Shown here: positions 1 through 9,074 of the stretch, in pieces
Layout: every line of letters begins with the position of its first letter
Position numbering within the stretch: position 1 is the first letter of the stretch
Assembly: GCA_903919925.1 (NCBI GenBank)
Contig: CAIXKO010000066.1
Coordinates: 1 to 47,897 of the forward strand
DNA from: an uncultured Bacteroidota bacterium
GTDB taxonomy: Bacteria; Bacteroidota; Bacteroidia; Bacteroidales; UBA12481
Direction of reading: 5' to 3'
DNA: 47,897 nucleotides
Notes under the pieces: generated by a model
The model's input: only the letters and a program-made list of their open reading frames with translations
What the model was told of the DNA's origin: nothing
The model's database searches: none
Program-made: the position numbers and the translations under genes

Positions 1-2850
1 CAAAACACCGCCGCCATCTTCAATCGCATCGCGAACATTTTTACCTTTAGGATTGATCGCTGCGGTTTCAGCTAAAACACCTGAATAACAGCCAAACCAT
101 TTGGTTATGGAATACATATCGCCACCGGCCCTGAAATCAATTAGAAAACTCATGTCAATGTCTCCAAAACTGAAACTGTTGCGAATACCACCGGTAAAAT
201 CAGGAGTTACATTTCCGAGTATAACATTCTGTGGTGTGGTCCTGTACATACCGTTTGCCGGATTAATCAGCGGACGCCCTGAATAAGTGATCAGCTCATT
301 TCCTAAAGCATCTTTTTCAACGGATTTGAATTCTCTTACAATTCCTGGTCCATACATAATTCCGTAAGGCATCCCTGGACGAGCCTGAACCTGCATTCCC
401 CATGATCCTGCATACAAGTTGAGGAAAGTCAGATCTTCAGCCAGGCTAACAACCTTAGAGCGGTTCCGACCGTAATTTACTACAACATCCCAGGTAAAAC
501 GCTTCGATTGAATCGGTCGTGCATTTACCAATAATTCAATCCCGTTATTCTGAATTTCTCCGGCATTGATCATCTTGGCGCCAAATCCTGTGGTGGATGA
601 AACTGCAATCTGCATGATCTGATCAGTGGTATTATCCTTATACCAGCTGAAATCAATCCCAATCCTGTTTTTCAACAATTTTAAATCGGCTCCAAATTCC
701 ATGGAGGTAGTCTTTTCGGGCTTCAGACCAAGCGGTGGTATGGTATTGGTATAGGACAATGATGGGTTCCCAAAGAATGGGGACGAAGAACCATAAACTC
801 CGTTTAATTGGTACGGACCAGTGTCAGAACCTACCTGGGCCCAGCCGCCACGGAGTTTCCCATAACTTAATATGTTGCTCTTGATTCCAAAAGTTTCCGT
901 AAATACCCATCCCAGCGATACAGAAGGATAGAAATAGGAGTTATTGTCCAAAGGTAATGTCGATGACCAATCATTTCGGGCGGTCAGATCAAGATATAAC
1001 CACCGTTTGTAGCCAATACTTGCGGTTGCAAAAAGCGACTGTATTTCTTTGTTGCTGAACGATAATCCGGTGGTTGGAGTCGATGCTGCGTTGCTCACTG
1101 AATATAAATCAGGGACAATCAATTCAGCAACGTTGGTTGACTGAAACCTGTTGTAAGCATGCATGAGGTTTGCTCCTCCTGTTGCGGATAAACTGATATC
1201 CTCACTGATATCCTTGTTAAACGACAGCAAAATATTGGCGTTTGTTTCATTCGCAAAATTGGTATAAGCATTAAAGGTGCCGAGTTTCCAATCGTTCGAC
1301 ATCTTGGCACGCTGTTCCATAATTTCCTCAACATAAAGGTCAGTTCCTATACTGGCTCTCAAATTTAGGTAATCGGTAAAGTCATACTGAAGTGCAAAAT
1401 TGCCGAATACCCTGTCCCTGGAGCGGGCATTGGTGTTCTTGTTTAGGGTCCAGTAAGGATTATCGTGATAGGAATGATTCCAGTTATATGGCCGCTTGGT
1501 TACCGGATCAATCGTGTTCCAATTTGCCTTCAAATCGGCATAATCAACCTGACGGCCCGACCATGACGACTGTTGCAAAATGTTGGCACTGCTGTATCCG
1601 TTGCCTGGTATATTTTCACTCTTATTCCTGACATAGGTTCCGGTAAAACTCATACTGAATTTTGGGGAGAGATAGGTTTGCCCGCTGAAGTTTACCGTGT
1701 TTTTGGCCAAATCAGTATTAGGCAAAGTTCCCACCTGAGTATAGTTGGATAATGATAATCTAAGATTGGTTTTTTCAGTTACTTTGGTTAAAGCCAGCGT
1801 GTTCGTTAATTGATATCCTAGTTGAAATACACTTCTGATGTCGTTTTTGGAAGGTACCCATGGGGTAGGGGTACGAACTCCGGTAACCGCATCATAAGGG
1901 GAGTTGTATTGGGCTATCAGCCTGCCATCGAGGCGTGGTCCCCAACTTTCATCCACGTTATCATTGGTTCCGTTACCGTTACCATCAACGTACTCAAATT
2001 CTCCACTATAACCTTGACCATAAAGATTCTGATAGTCAGGAAATATCAGGGGACGATCAAACATTCCTGCTGATTCAAAAGTAATACCCAAACCCTGCTT
2101 GCCTTTGGCTTTCTTAGTGGTAATCAAAATCACCCCGTTGTTTGCTCTGGAACCGTAAATGGCAGCAGCATTTGCTCCTTTTAATACTGAAATGTTTTCA
2201 ATATCTGAAGCGTTAAGGTCCTGGATAGCATTGCCATAGTCAACTCCACCATAAGCACCCAGGCTGGTGTAGCTGTTGCTAAGCGGCACACCGTCAACCA
2301 CAAATAACGGTTGGTTGTCGCCGGTAAGGGAGTTGTTTCCGCGGATAACAATGCGCGAGGAACTGCCAACGGCACCGGATGAATTGGTGATGGCTACACC
2401 AGCAACTTTACCCTGCAAGGTGTTGACAATGTTTTGTTCACGCGATTTGGCAAGTTCTTCGCCTTTAACATCCTGAACCGAGTATCCGAGCGCTTTCTTT
2501 TCCCTCGACACGCCCAATCCTGTTACAACAACTTCTTCCAAACCCAGCACGTCTTGTTCCATTTTGACGTTGATCTGAATTTGGTCAGCAATGATGGCTT
2601 CAATGGTTTTCATTCCCACATAGGAGAACTGAAGCCTGTCAGTGTTTTCCGGGACCAGGAGAATGTATTGCCCCTGATCATTAGTGGTAGTCCCAACTCC
2701 CGAATAGCCCTTGGCCATGATGGTTACCCCCGGAATCGTTTTTCCGGTGGAACCATCGGTAACTGTACCCGTTATTTTCTTGTTCTGGGCCAATGTTACC
2801 TGCCAGCTGACCAAAGCTAACAGTACAAGTAGAAAAGTGAATCTTTTCAT
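1..2850 (-). CDS. SusC/RagA-family TonB-dependent outer membrane receptor (partial, C-terminus outside window)
   Basis: Outer-membrane TonB-dependent transporter of the SusC type, which imports oligosaccharides or peptides together with a SusD lipoprotein. The frame is open from the ATG at 2850 to the window edge (950 codons), so only the last part of the barrel is missing. Residues 1-21 form a signal peptide (MKRFTFLLVLLALVSWQVTLA). A carboxypeptidase-regulatory-like domain follows at about 22-105 (GTVTDGSTGKTIPGVTI), then a SusC-type plug with GLGVSREKKALGYSVQ, RGNNSLTGDNQPLFVVDGVP and LKGANAAAIYGSRANNGVI, then barrel strands rich in aromatic residues. A SusD partner would lie below position 1 and cannot be seen. 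The substrate cannot be told from this sequence. No frameshift or internal stop was found. Confidence 0.95.
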   Translation of the reverse strand, partial: MKRFTFLLVLLALVSWQVTLAQNKKITGTVTDGSTGKTIPGVTIMAKGYSGVGTTTNDQGQYILLVPENTDRLQFSYVGMKTIEAIIADQIQINVKMEQDVLGLEEVVVTGLGVSREKKALGYSVQDVKGEELAKSREQNIVNTLQGKVAGVAITNSSGAVGSSSRIVIRGNNSLTGDNQPLFVVDGVPLSNSYTSLGAYGGVDYGNAIQDLNASDIENISVLKGANAAAIYGSRANNGVILITTKKAKGKQGLGITFESAGMFDRPLIFPDYQNLYGQGYSGEFEYVDGNGNGTNDNVDESWGPRLDGRLIAQYNSPYDAVTGVRTPTPWVPSKNDIRSVFQLGYQLTNTLALTKVTEKTNLRLSLSNYTQVGTLPNTDLAKNTVNFSGQTYLSPKFSMSFTGTYVRNKSENIPGNGYSSANILQQSSWSGRQVDYADLKANWNTIDPVTKRPYNWNHSYHDNPYWTLNKNTNARSRDRVFGNFALQYDFTDYLNLRASIGTDLYVEEIMEQRAKMSNDWKLGTFNAYTNFANETNANILLSFNKDISEDISLSATGGANLMHAYNRFQSTNVAELIVPDLYSVSNAASTPTTGLSFSNKEIQSLFATASIGYKRWLYLDLTARNDWSSTLPLDNNSYFYPSVSLGWVFTETFGIKSNILSYGKLRGGWAQVGSDTGPYQLNGVYGSSSPFFGNPSLSYTNTIPPLGLKPEKTTSMEFGADLKLLKNRIGIDFSWYKDNTTDQIMQIAVSSTTGFGAKMINAGEIQNNGIELLVNARPIQSKRFTWDVVVNYGRNRSKVVSLAEDLTFLNLYAGSWGMQVQARPGMPYGIMYGPGIVREFKSVEKDALGNELITYSGRPLINPANGMYRTTPQNVILGNVTPDFTGGIRNSFSFGDIDMSFLIDFRAGGDMYSITKWFGCYSGVLAETAAINPKGKNVRDAIEDGGGVL

Positions 2851-2902
2851 ACGAAACAGTTTTAGTTAGTTAATGATAATAGATCCTGCATAAGTATAGG
2901 AT

Positions 2903-2932
2903 CGAAGGTAATGGTAAAATATTACCGAACAA
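2903..2932 (-). promoter_or_regulatory. Possible promoter of the SusC gene
   Basis: On the minus strand a TTG (2932-2930), a 19-base spacer and TACCTTCG (2910-2903) resemble the Bacteroidota promoter TTTG-N19-TAnnTTTG with one mismatch in the -7 box. A start of transcription near 2896 would leave a leader of about 46 bases. A 6-bp inverted repeat (GATCCT/AGGATC, 2882-2903) starts the leader. Confidence 0.35.
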
Positions 2933-3019
2933 GAGATGTGCGTTAAAAAAATGGGAAAAGCGTGTAGTTACAGGCAGTAGCTGCTAAATTTCAGCAAGTA
3001 AATGTGCAATATGCTGATT

Positions 3020-4705
3020 TTAAATTTTAGATTTAACGATATCTAATATCCTGGTTTCTTTATCAATAGCTAAAGCTTCAATTTCTCTTGCCTGCTTAAG
3101 AATATCTTCGGCAAAAACACGGTCGTTTAAGTCACGGGCATTAATTTTAACGTTCAGAGATGCCCCTAAAACAGCCGAACGGGCCGCTAAAGCACCTACT
3201 CCGGCATCAGAAACTGAGTTTGGATTGCCGGTTTTTGCCATAATTTCCAAAATATCCATCGATTTCAATGCCATCTGCATAACCTTAAATGGGATTTCTG
3301 TTGCATACCGGGTGGCTGCCTGAATGGCCGCTTTCCTGATTATTTTTTCACTCTCATTGTTTTTTGGCATCGCAAATGCATCCATCACCCTGTTAAATGA
3401 ACGGGTGTCTTCATCAACCATTTGGGTGAGTGACTTCACATAATACATCCCTTTATCCGCCAAATCTGAGAACTCTTCCCATCTTTCATCCCAGCCTCTT
3501 TTGTGGGAGGAAAGATTAGCAACCATGGTTCCCAATGCTGCCCCCATGGCTCCCATGTATGCCGAAACCGATCCGCCTCCGGGTGCTGGCGATTCTGAAG
3601 CGGTCTCATTGGCAAAAGCTGCCAAATCCATGCTAATGAGCGGGTTCTTTTTATCGCCGGCTAAAATATATTCAATTACTTTTTCCCCTGAAACAAAAGG
3701 CTTCAAATCATCTAATCCCAGTGATTTTACAGCGATTTTTATAATCTCTTTCTCCGGGATGCCGGTCGATCGCTGCTGCTTCTTCAGAAAATAGCGTCCG
3801 GCTTCAATCATTGCCTCCAATGGAACCAACCCAACAAGTTCCGATCCGGTTACCCGCATACCCCTCTCGGCTGCTTTCTTACACACCTCCTCAAAAGCTA
3901 CGTGAATAGGTGTTACCGTAATATCGGTAAGGTTAATGGAAATTTGTGCAATCCCATATTCTTCAATAAACCACCCAATAGCCTTAACTTTTTTTAATGA
4001 TCCAGGTATCCGGATGGGTTCACCGTTTTCATCTTTTATCATAGGGCCGGTTATCGGATCGCCTTCACGCAGAATGCGTCCCGCCTCCCGGATATCAAAT
4101 GCAATCGAGTTGGCACGGCGTGTAGAAGTGGTATTCAAATTAACATTATAGGCCACCAAAAAATTTCTCGCACCTATGGCTATCGATCCCGTTCTGGGAA
4201 CAAATTGTGCCGGACCAAAATCAGGCTTCCATTCAGGATCCCTCAACTTTTCAACTAATCCTTCATATTCCCCGCTGCGAATGGTGGCCAGGTTTTTCCT
4301 TTTCTCTTCAAAAGCTGCAAATTCGTAACAATAAACCGGAATCTGCAATTCTTCTCCTACCCGCTTTGCCAATATCCGGGCAAATTCTGCCGCCTCTTCC
4401 ATAGTAACCCCACTTACCGGAACAAACGGGCATACATCAGTAGCTCCAAACCGCGGGTGCTCCCCGTGATGATTACGCATGTCTATAATCTCGCAAGCTT
4501 TCCGAATAGCTAAAAAAGCCGCTTCAAGCACATCCTCAGGGCTGCCTACAAAGGTTACCACAGTCCGGTTAGTTGCCTTTCCAGTATCAACATCCAATAA
4601 CCGTATGCCCGGAACCGATTCTATCTGGTCAGTTATTTGCCTGATGATCGATAAATCATTTCCTTCACTGAAATTGGGAACGCACTCAATTAATCGCGTA
4701 TTCAT
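3020..4705 (-). CDS. ftcD: Bifunctional glutamate formimidoyltransferase / formimidotetrahydrofolate cyclodeaminase
   Basis: Performs the last steps of histidine breakdown in the cytoplasm: it moves the formimino group of N-formimino-L-glutamate to tetrahydrofolate, then releases ammonia to give methenyl-THF. At 561 residues it has the fused length of animal FTCD (about 541). The transferase half begins MNTRLIECVPNFSEGND and carries the His cluster NHHGEHPRFGATDV at 78-91. It is followed near residue 355 by the cyclodeaminase half with the glycine-rich ESPAPGGGSVSAYMGA (371-386). It starts 9 bases after hutI ends, so the two are surely co-transcribed. Histidase and urocanase are not in the window. 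Confidence 0.96.
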   Translation of the reverse strand: MNTRLIECVPNFSEGNDLSIIRQITDQIESVPGIRLLDVDTGKATNRTVVTFVGSPEDVLEAAFLAIRKACEIIDMRNHHGEHPRFGATDVCPFVPVSGVTMEEAAEFARILAKRVGEELQIPVYCYEFAAFEEKRKNLATIRSGEYEGLVEKLRDPEWKPDFGPAQFVPRTGSIAIGARNFLVAYNVNLNTTSTRRANSIAFDIREAGRILREGDPITGPMIKDENGEPIRIPGSLKKVKAIGWFIEEYGIAQISINLTDITVTPIHVAFEEVCKKAAERGMRVTGSELVGLVPLEAMIEAGRYFLKKQQRSTGIPEKEIIKIAVKSLGLDDLKPFVSGEKVIEYILAGDKKNPLISMDLAAFANETASESPAPGGGSVSAYMGAMGAALGTMVANLSSHKRGWDERWEEFSDLADKGMYYVKSLTQMVDEDTRSFNRVMDAFAMPKNNESEKIIRKAAIQAATRYATEIPFKVMQMALKSMDILEIMAKTGNPNSVSDAGVGALAARSAVLGASLNVKINARDLNDRVFAEDILKQAREIEALAIDKETRILDIVKSKI

Positions 4706-4714
4706 CGGGATAGT

Positions 4715-5962
4715 TTATTTGTTTTCAATTATTCGACCATTCAATATAATTCTTTCGATCAGATCGGATCCATAAGCGTACGGCAGAAAAGAATATCCGG
4801 AAACCGGCCGGGTAATGATCAGATTCGCCCTTTTTCCTCTGGTAATGCTGCCCAGCTCGCTCTCAACGCCCATCGCATACGCTGAATTTATGGTTGCGGC
4901 GTGGATCACCTCTTCTGGTAACATCTTTAAACAAATACATCCGAGCGAAAGGATCAACATCATGTTCCCGGTAGGTGAGGACCCGGGGTTGTAATCACTC
5001 GATAGAGCAATGGGCAAACCTGCCTCAATCATCGCTCTTGCCGGGGGCCAGATTAATCCTAAAAAAAGAGCCGCACCCGGCAACAGGGTTGGCATTGTGC
5101 CACTTCCTGTTAACGACCTGATCTCCTCCTGACCTGTGTACTCCAGATGATCAACAGACAAAGAATTATATTTTACACCAACCTGAATGCCACCGGAAAA
5201 ATCAAGCTCGTTGGCGTGAATTTTTGCCCTTAACCCATATTGCGCTGCAGCTTCTAAAATCCTTGACGTATTGTCAATGGTGAAAAATCCCCGGTCACAA
5301 AAAACATCGGCAAAATCAGCCAAACCTTCTGCCGTCACTCTAGGTAACATCTCGTTGATTATTAAGTCAACATACCCATCCTGGTTGTTTAGGTATTCAG
5401 GTGGAACGGCATGCGCACCTAAAAAGGTTGACCTAATGGTGATCGGGGTTGTTTTTTTTAGCCGCCGGATAACTCTCAGCATCTTAAGCTCAGATTCCGT
5501 GTCCAGGCCATAACCGCTCTTGATCTCAACAGCTCCCGTACCTTGGCTGATAATCTCCTTTATTCGGAGTAAAGCCTCTTCATATAATTCATCCTCTGAT
5601 GCTTTACGTAAACGGATCGCGCTGTTATTGATACCACCTCCCCGTTGGGCGATTTCTTCGTATGACAGGCCCTTGATCCGGTCAACAAACTCCTGCTCGC
5701 GGCTGCCTGAATAAACCAGATGAGTATGTGAATCGCAAAACGCAGGCATAACAACCCTACCGCTTGCATCTATCTCATCTTCCAATACTTTCGGGCATAA
5801 ATGCATGGGTCCATAATCAAGAATATGCCCATCTCTGATCGAAATCCATGAATTTTCTATCAAACTTAGCTTGCTCATCTCGCTACCGGCAACCCAGCGC
5901 TTACCGGGCTCCAATATCTGAACCAATTGTTTAATATTCTTGATTAATAAATCCATGGGCAT
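4715..5962 (-). CDS. hutI: Imidazolonepropionase
   Basis: Hydrolyses 4-imidazolone-5-propanoate to N-formimino-L-glutamate, the substrate of the next gene, ftcD. The 415-residue protein is an amidohydrolase-superfamily TIM barrel. The HxH metal motif is seen in CDSHTHLVYSGSR (His79, His81), further metal or substrate histidines in FLGAHAVPPEY and KIHANELDF, and the late metal aspartate in ALSSDYNPGS. Two ATG codons lie close together (5962 and 5956), so the exact start is open. The gene begins 3 bases after the M24 peptidase stop, which points to one transcript for peptide and histidine breakdown. Confidence 0.95.
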   Translation of the reverse strand: MPMDLLIKNIKQLVQILEPGKRWVAGSEMSKLSLIENSWISIRDGHILDYGPMHLCPKVLEDEIDASGRVVMPAFCDSHTHLVYSGSREQEFVDRIKGLSYEEIAQRGGGINNSAIRLRKASEDELYEEALLRIKEIISQGTGAVEIKSGYGLDTESELKMLRVIRRLKKTTPITIRSTFLGAHAVPPEYLNNQDGYVDLIINEMLPRVTAEGLADFADVFCDRGFFTIDNTSRILEAAAQYGLRAKIHANELDFSGGIQVGVKYNSLSVDHLEYTGQEEIRSLTGSGTMPTLLPGAALFLGLIWPPARAMIEAGLPIALSSDYNPGSSPTGNMMLILSLGCICLKMLPEEVIHAATINSAYAMGVESELGSITRGKRANLIITRPVSGYSFLPYAYGSDLIERIILNGRIIENK

Positions 5963-5965
5963 TGG

Positions 5966-7756
5966 CTATATCGGTTTTGTAATTTCCTTTAGCCAAATTC
6001 GCTCTTCAATAGTCAAAAAATTGGCGAGTTCATCGTAAACTCTTTGCTGATAATTGTTTAACCAACGCAGCTCTTCATCGCTCAACAAACCTTTTTCAAT
6101 GAGATTCGTGTCAAGTGGAGCCAGAGTAAGCGTTTCAAAACGGTAAAAAGTACCGAATTCATTCACCGTGTCTTCAATCACAACAGTCATATTCTCCGTA
6201 CGCATTCCATAACGGCCCTCCCTGTAAATTGCTGGTTCCACGGTAGTCACCATTCCCGGCTCAAAACTGATATTCAAATAGCCGGATGCTGAGGTCCCGA
6301 TTGTTTGGGGCCCTTCATGTACCGATAGGAAAAACCCGACACCGTGACCGGTACCATGACCATAGTTTAATCCGATATCCCATAATGCTTTCCGGGCCAG
6401 AATATCCATCTGAAAACCTTTCGTCCCTTTGGGAAACCGAAGCATCGATACGCCTAAAGTTCCTTTCAAAGCCCGGGTAAAATCAGATTTTTGCTGGCTA
6501 TCTGGTGTTGAAAGTGTTATGGTACGTGTGGTATCGGTTGTTCCATCGGAATAATGCCCGCCCGAATCGAGCAGGAAAATACCCTCCGGCAAAAGATCCA
6601 GGGATTCCGAAGGAGTTACACTATAATGCACTACCGCCCCGTGCCATCCATAGGAGGAAATCGGATGAAAGCTTTCTCCTTGATATTCTGGTTGAAAAGA
6701 CCGGAATTCTGCAATCTTTTCCGCAACTGACCATTCCGATACCAACCCTCCTGAATGTATCTGCTGATCAATCCAATGCAAAGTTTTTACCCAGGCAATG
6801 CCATCTTTCACCATCACCCGTTTTAACCCCTCCAATTCAACAGAATTCTTGATCGATTTCAATCCTGTGGTGATATTCATTCCATGCTTTTGTTCCACAT
6901 GGCTGGGAATCGATTGAACCAATGCATGATTAACCTTATCAGGTGAGTATAATATCCTTGAACTTTCTGGTAAGCTTTTTAAAAATTCCGATATCGCTTC
7001 ATATGGGTGTATCGTCACACTATCCTCAGATAATTCGTGCAATACAGCAGCCGGAATTTTTTCAGGGTTGATAAAAAGATGGGTTCCGGTTGTTGCAACA
7101 ACACAGAAACTGATAAAAAATGGACAAAAACGAATATCAGTTCCCCTGAGATTTAACATCCAGGCAATGTCGTCAAGAGTGGTAATCAGATGAAAATCAA
7201 CACTTGATTTCATCATCTCCTCTTTTACATGGTTGATCTTCTCTTTTCGGGATACTCCTGCAAATTCGATTTCGTGATTAAATATTCCATTCAAGGGTAT
7301 GGAAGGCTGGTCCATCCAGATGGGGCTGGGCAAATCCACAGAGGTCGATAACTGGTGCCCGGCGCCACACAGTACATCGCGCATATTTTGCACCGAAGTA
7401 AAGGAGAAGAAACGGTCATCAAAAGCGATAACTGAATTTGAAGGAAGGTTTGCTGCGATCCACTGAATATGCTCAGGGGTATGCGGAACAGTTAACCTGA
7501 AGAGTTCAATTCCGCTTCCTTCAAGCTGCTTTTCCGCCTGTATGAAATATCGCGAATCAGTCCATAATCCTGCAGTTTCTGCGGTAATAACAATGGTTCC
7601 CGCTGATCCCGTAAACCCGGAAAGCCATGATCGATACTGCCAGCAAACAGGAATATACTCATTCTGATGTGGATCGGATGAAGGTATAATATAGCAATCA
7701 ATGCCTATACCAGCCATAGCTGTCCTGATTGCCTGCAGCTTTTCTTTTCTGTGCAT
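5966..7756 (-). CDS. Xaa-Pro aminopeptidase (peptidase family M24, aminopeptidase P type)
   Basis: Cytoplasmic metallopeptidase that removes an N-terminal residue preceding proline. The 596-residue length matches the long aminopeptidase P form, with two creatinase-like N-terminal domains (about 1-310) and a pita-bread catalytic domain (about 310-540). All five dinuclear metal ligands can be placed: Asp397 (LLDSGGHY), Asp408 (TTDTTRT), His471 (GTGHGVG), Glu507 (TTVEPAIY) and Glu521 (RTENMTVV). A C-terminal extension after 540 is typical of the long form. There is no signal peptide. Its place just ahead of hutI and ftcD suggests use of peptide-derived amino acids. Confidence 0.94.
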   Translation of the reverse strand: MHRKEKLQAIRTAMAGIGIDCYIIPSSDPHQNEYIPVCWQYRSWLSGFTGSAGTIVITAETAGLWTDSRYFIQAEKQLEGSGIELFRLTVPHTPEHIQWIAANLPSNSVIAFDDRFFSFTSVQNMRDVLCGAGHQLSTSVDLPSPIWMDQPSIPLNGIFNHEIEFAGVSRKEKINHVKEEMMKSSVDFHLITTLDDIAWMLNLRGTDIRFCPFFISFCVVATTGTHLFINPEKIPAAVLHELSEDSVTIHPYEAISEFLKSLPESSRILYSPDKVNHALVQSIPSHVEQKHGMNITTGLKSIKNSVELEGLKRVMVKDGIAWVKTLHWIDQQIHSGGLVSEWSVAEKIAEFRSFQPEYQGESFHPISSYGWHGAVVHYSVTPSESLDLLPEGIFLLDSGGHYSDGTTDTTRTITLSTPDSQQKSDFTRALKGTLGVSMLRFPKGTKGFQMDILARKALWDIGLNYGHGTGHGVGFFLSVHEGPQTIGTSASGYLNISFEPGMVTTVEPAIYREGRYGMRTENMTVVIEDTVNEFGTFYRFETLTLAPLDTNLIEKGLLSDEELRWLNNYQQRVYDELANFLTIEERIWLKEITKPI

Positions 7757-7799
7757 ACTTTTCCGGGTAAAGTGATGGGTAAGTTATGTTTGTGATATG

Positions 7800-9068
7800 C
7801 TAATGAACAATTATGGTTTTCCCAACTTGAATGCTCTTTCCACATTGAATCTGGTAAAAATATAATCCCGCAGGAAGATCGTTGGTATTAATTCTGTTTG
7901 TCCCTTCAGTTAATACCGTTTGATAAACACATTGCCCCCCGGAATTCCTGAGCTGAAAAACCTGCTTATCCAGGTCAAAACCGGATTGATCATTTAAAAT
8001 AGACAGGGAGTTCAAAGCTGGACTTGGATAAACTTTCCACCGGGAACTTGCAGGCAATGCTGTTGAATAGGAATCAGTAGTTTGAAAAAGCTGATCAAAA
8101 TACTTAAATGAAAGTGTTACCCGCAAGGGCAATCCTGAAACATGATTACCCAGGTATTCCAGGTATTCATGCGCAATGTTATATTTCTTCAGGGTATCGG
8201 CCAGCGATCTGTTTTGAAAGTTGAGGTAATAATCATCCAGACTTCCGCAATCAAAATGAATCCCCAGGTTGGCTGCCGGATGATATGTCTTAGCGATTTC
8301 ACAGATATTATTAATCTTCCATCGTTCCATAACGTCTGGTATGGGTACCGCCATGGAATCCAGTGGAAAGTCAACCTGAAAAGAATTTCGAAGGTTGGGA
8401 GAAAAGGCGCCTGCCATTGAAAAAGTCAGAATGGTTAACCCTTTATCGGGGTCAGGTTCCCAATGAAAGGGAGGTACCCCGCCGTTTTCAGCTTTCAGGT
8501 CCGGAATCAGCTGGTCGAGCAGATTGATATTTACCGGACCGGAATGCCCGGAAACGCCGATAAACAATTCTTGATGCTTAAAAGCCATTTTAAGAGCCCC
8601 GTATCCACCCATCGAAACTCCCATGATAGCACGCTTACCTCGTTCGTTTCTGGTGTAAAAAGCACTATCCATAAATGAAATAAGGTCATTGGCAATGTAA
8701 TCTTCAAAGTTGCCGTACAGCTCAGAGTTGGTGTAAAAACTACCTTTAAATGGGGGAACCAACCCATCGGGCAACACCAGAATAATGGGCTTAATCACCT
8801 TAAAAGCGATGAGGTTATCCACCACGGGGTAAATAATATCGTATGAACCGTATCCCGAAGTAGCACCATGCAGGAAGTAAACTACCGGATAACGTTTCAT
8901 CGGATTATTTTGATCGTATCCTTCCGGCAAATAAACCCGGCAGGTCATTTCCCTGTTTAATGCTTTGCTGAAGAAGTGGTAATCGGTTACCATTCCCAAT
9001 GTTTCTGCTTTTGCAGGTGTCTGCATCAGGAATATTTGCAGAAAAACCAGGTAAAAGATTGGTTTCAT
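7800..9068 (-). CDS. Secreted alpha/beta-hydrolase esterase with type IX secretion sorting domain
   Basis: Exported serine hydrolase of the putative-esterase family that includes EstA/Ag85 and feruloyl-esterase-like proteins. Residues 1-21 are a signal peptide (MKPIFYLVFLQIFLMQTPAKA). The catalytic serine is Ser152 in IMGVSMGGYGALK, and YPVVYFLHGATSGYG fits the oxyanion strand. The last 80 or so residues are separate from the hydrolase and begin KVYPSPALNSLSI. They include AGLYFYQIQCG and end in KTIIVH, which is the pattern of a type-A T9SS C-terminal sorting domain. The enzyme should therefore cross the outer membrane and be attached to the surface or released. The substrate is unknown. It lies 6 bases behind the DUF819 permease gene. 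Confidence 0.88.
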   Translation of the reverse strand: MKPIFYLVFLQIFLMQTPAKAETLGMVTDYHFFSKALNREMTCRVYLPEGYDQNNPMKRYPVVYFLHGATSGYGSYDIIYPVVDNLIAFKVIKPIILVLPDGLVPPFKGSFYTNSELYGNFEDYIANDLISFMDSAFYTRNERGKRAIMGVSMGGYGALKMAFKHQELFIGVSGHSGPVNINLLDQLIPDLKAENGGVPPFHWEPDPDKGLTILTFSMAGAFSPNLRNSFQVDFPLDSMAVPIPDVMERWKINNICEIAKTYHPAANLGIHFDCGSLDDYYLNFQNRSLADTLKKYNIAHEYLEYLGNHVSGLPLRVTLSFKYFDQLFQTTDSYSTALPASSRWKVYPSPALNSLSILNDQSGFDLDKQVFQLRNSGGQCVYQTVLTEGTNRINTNDLPAGLYFYQIQCGKSIQVGKTIIVH

Positions 9069-9074
9069 GTATGA

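Noticed and set aside
2882..2903. GATCCT/AGGATC hairpin in the SusC leader as a riboswitch or regulatory RNA
   Set aside because: A 6-bp stem with a 10-base loop is within chance and matches no known RNA family I can recognise.
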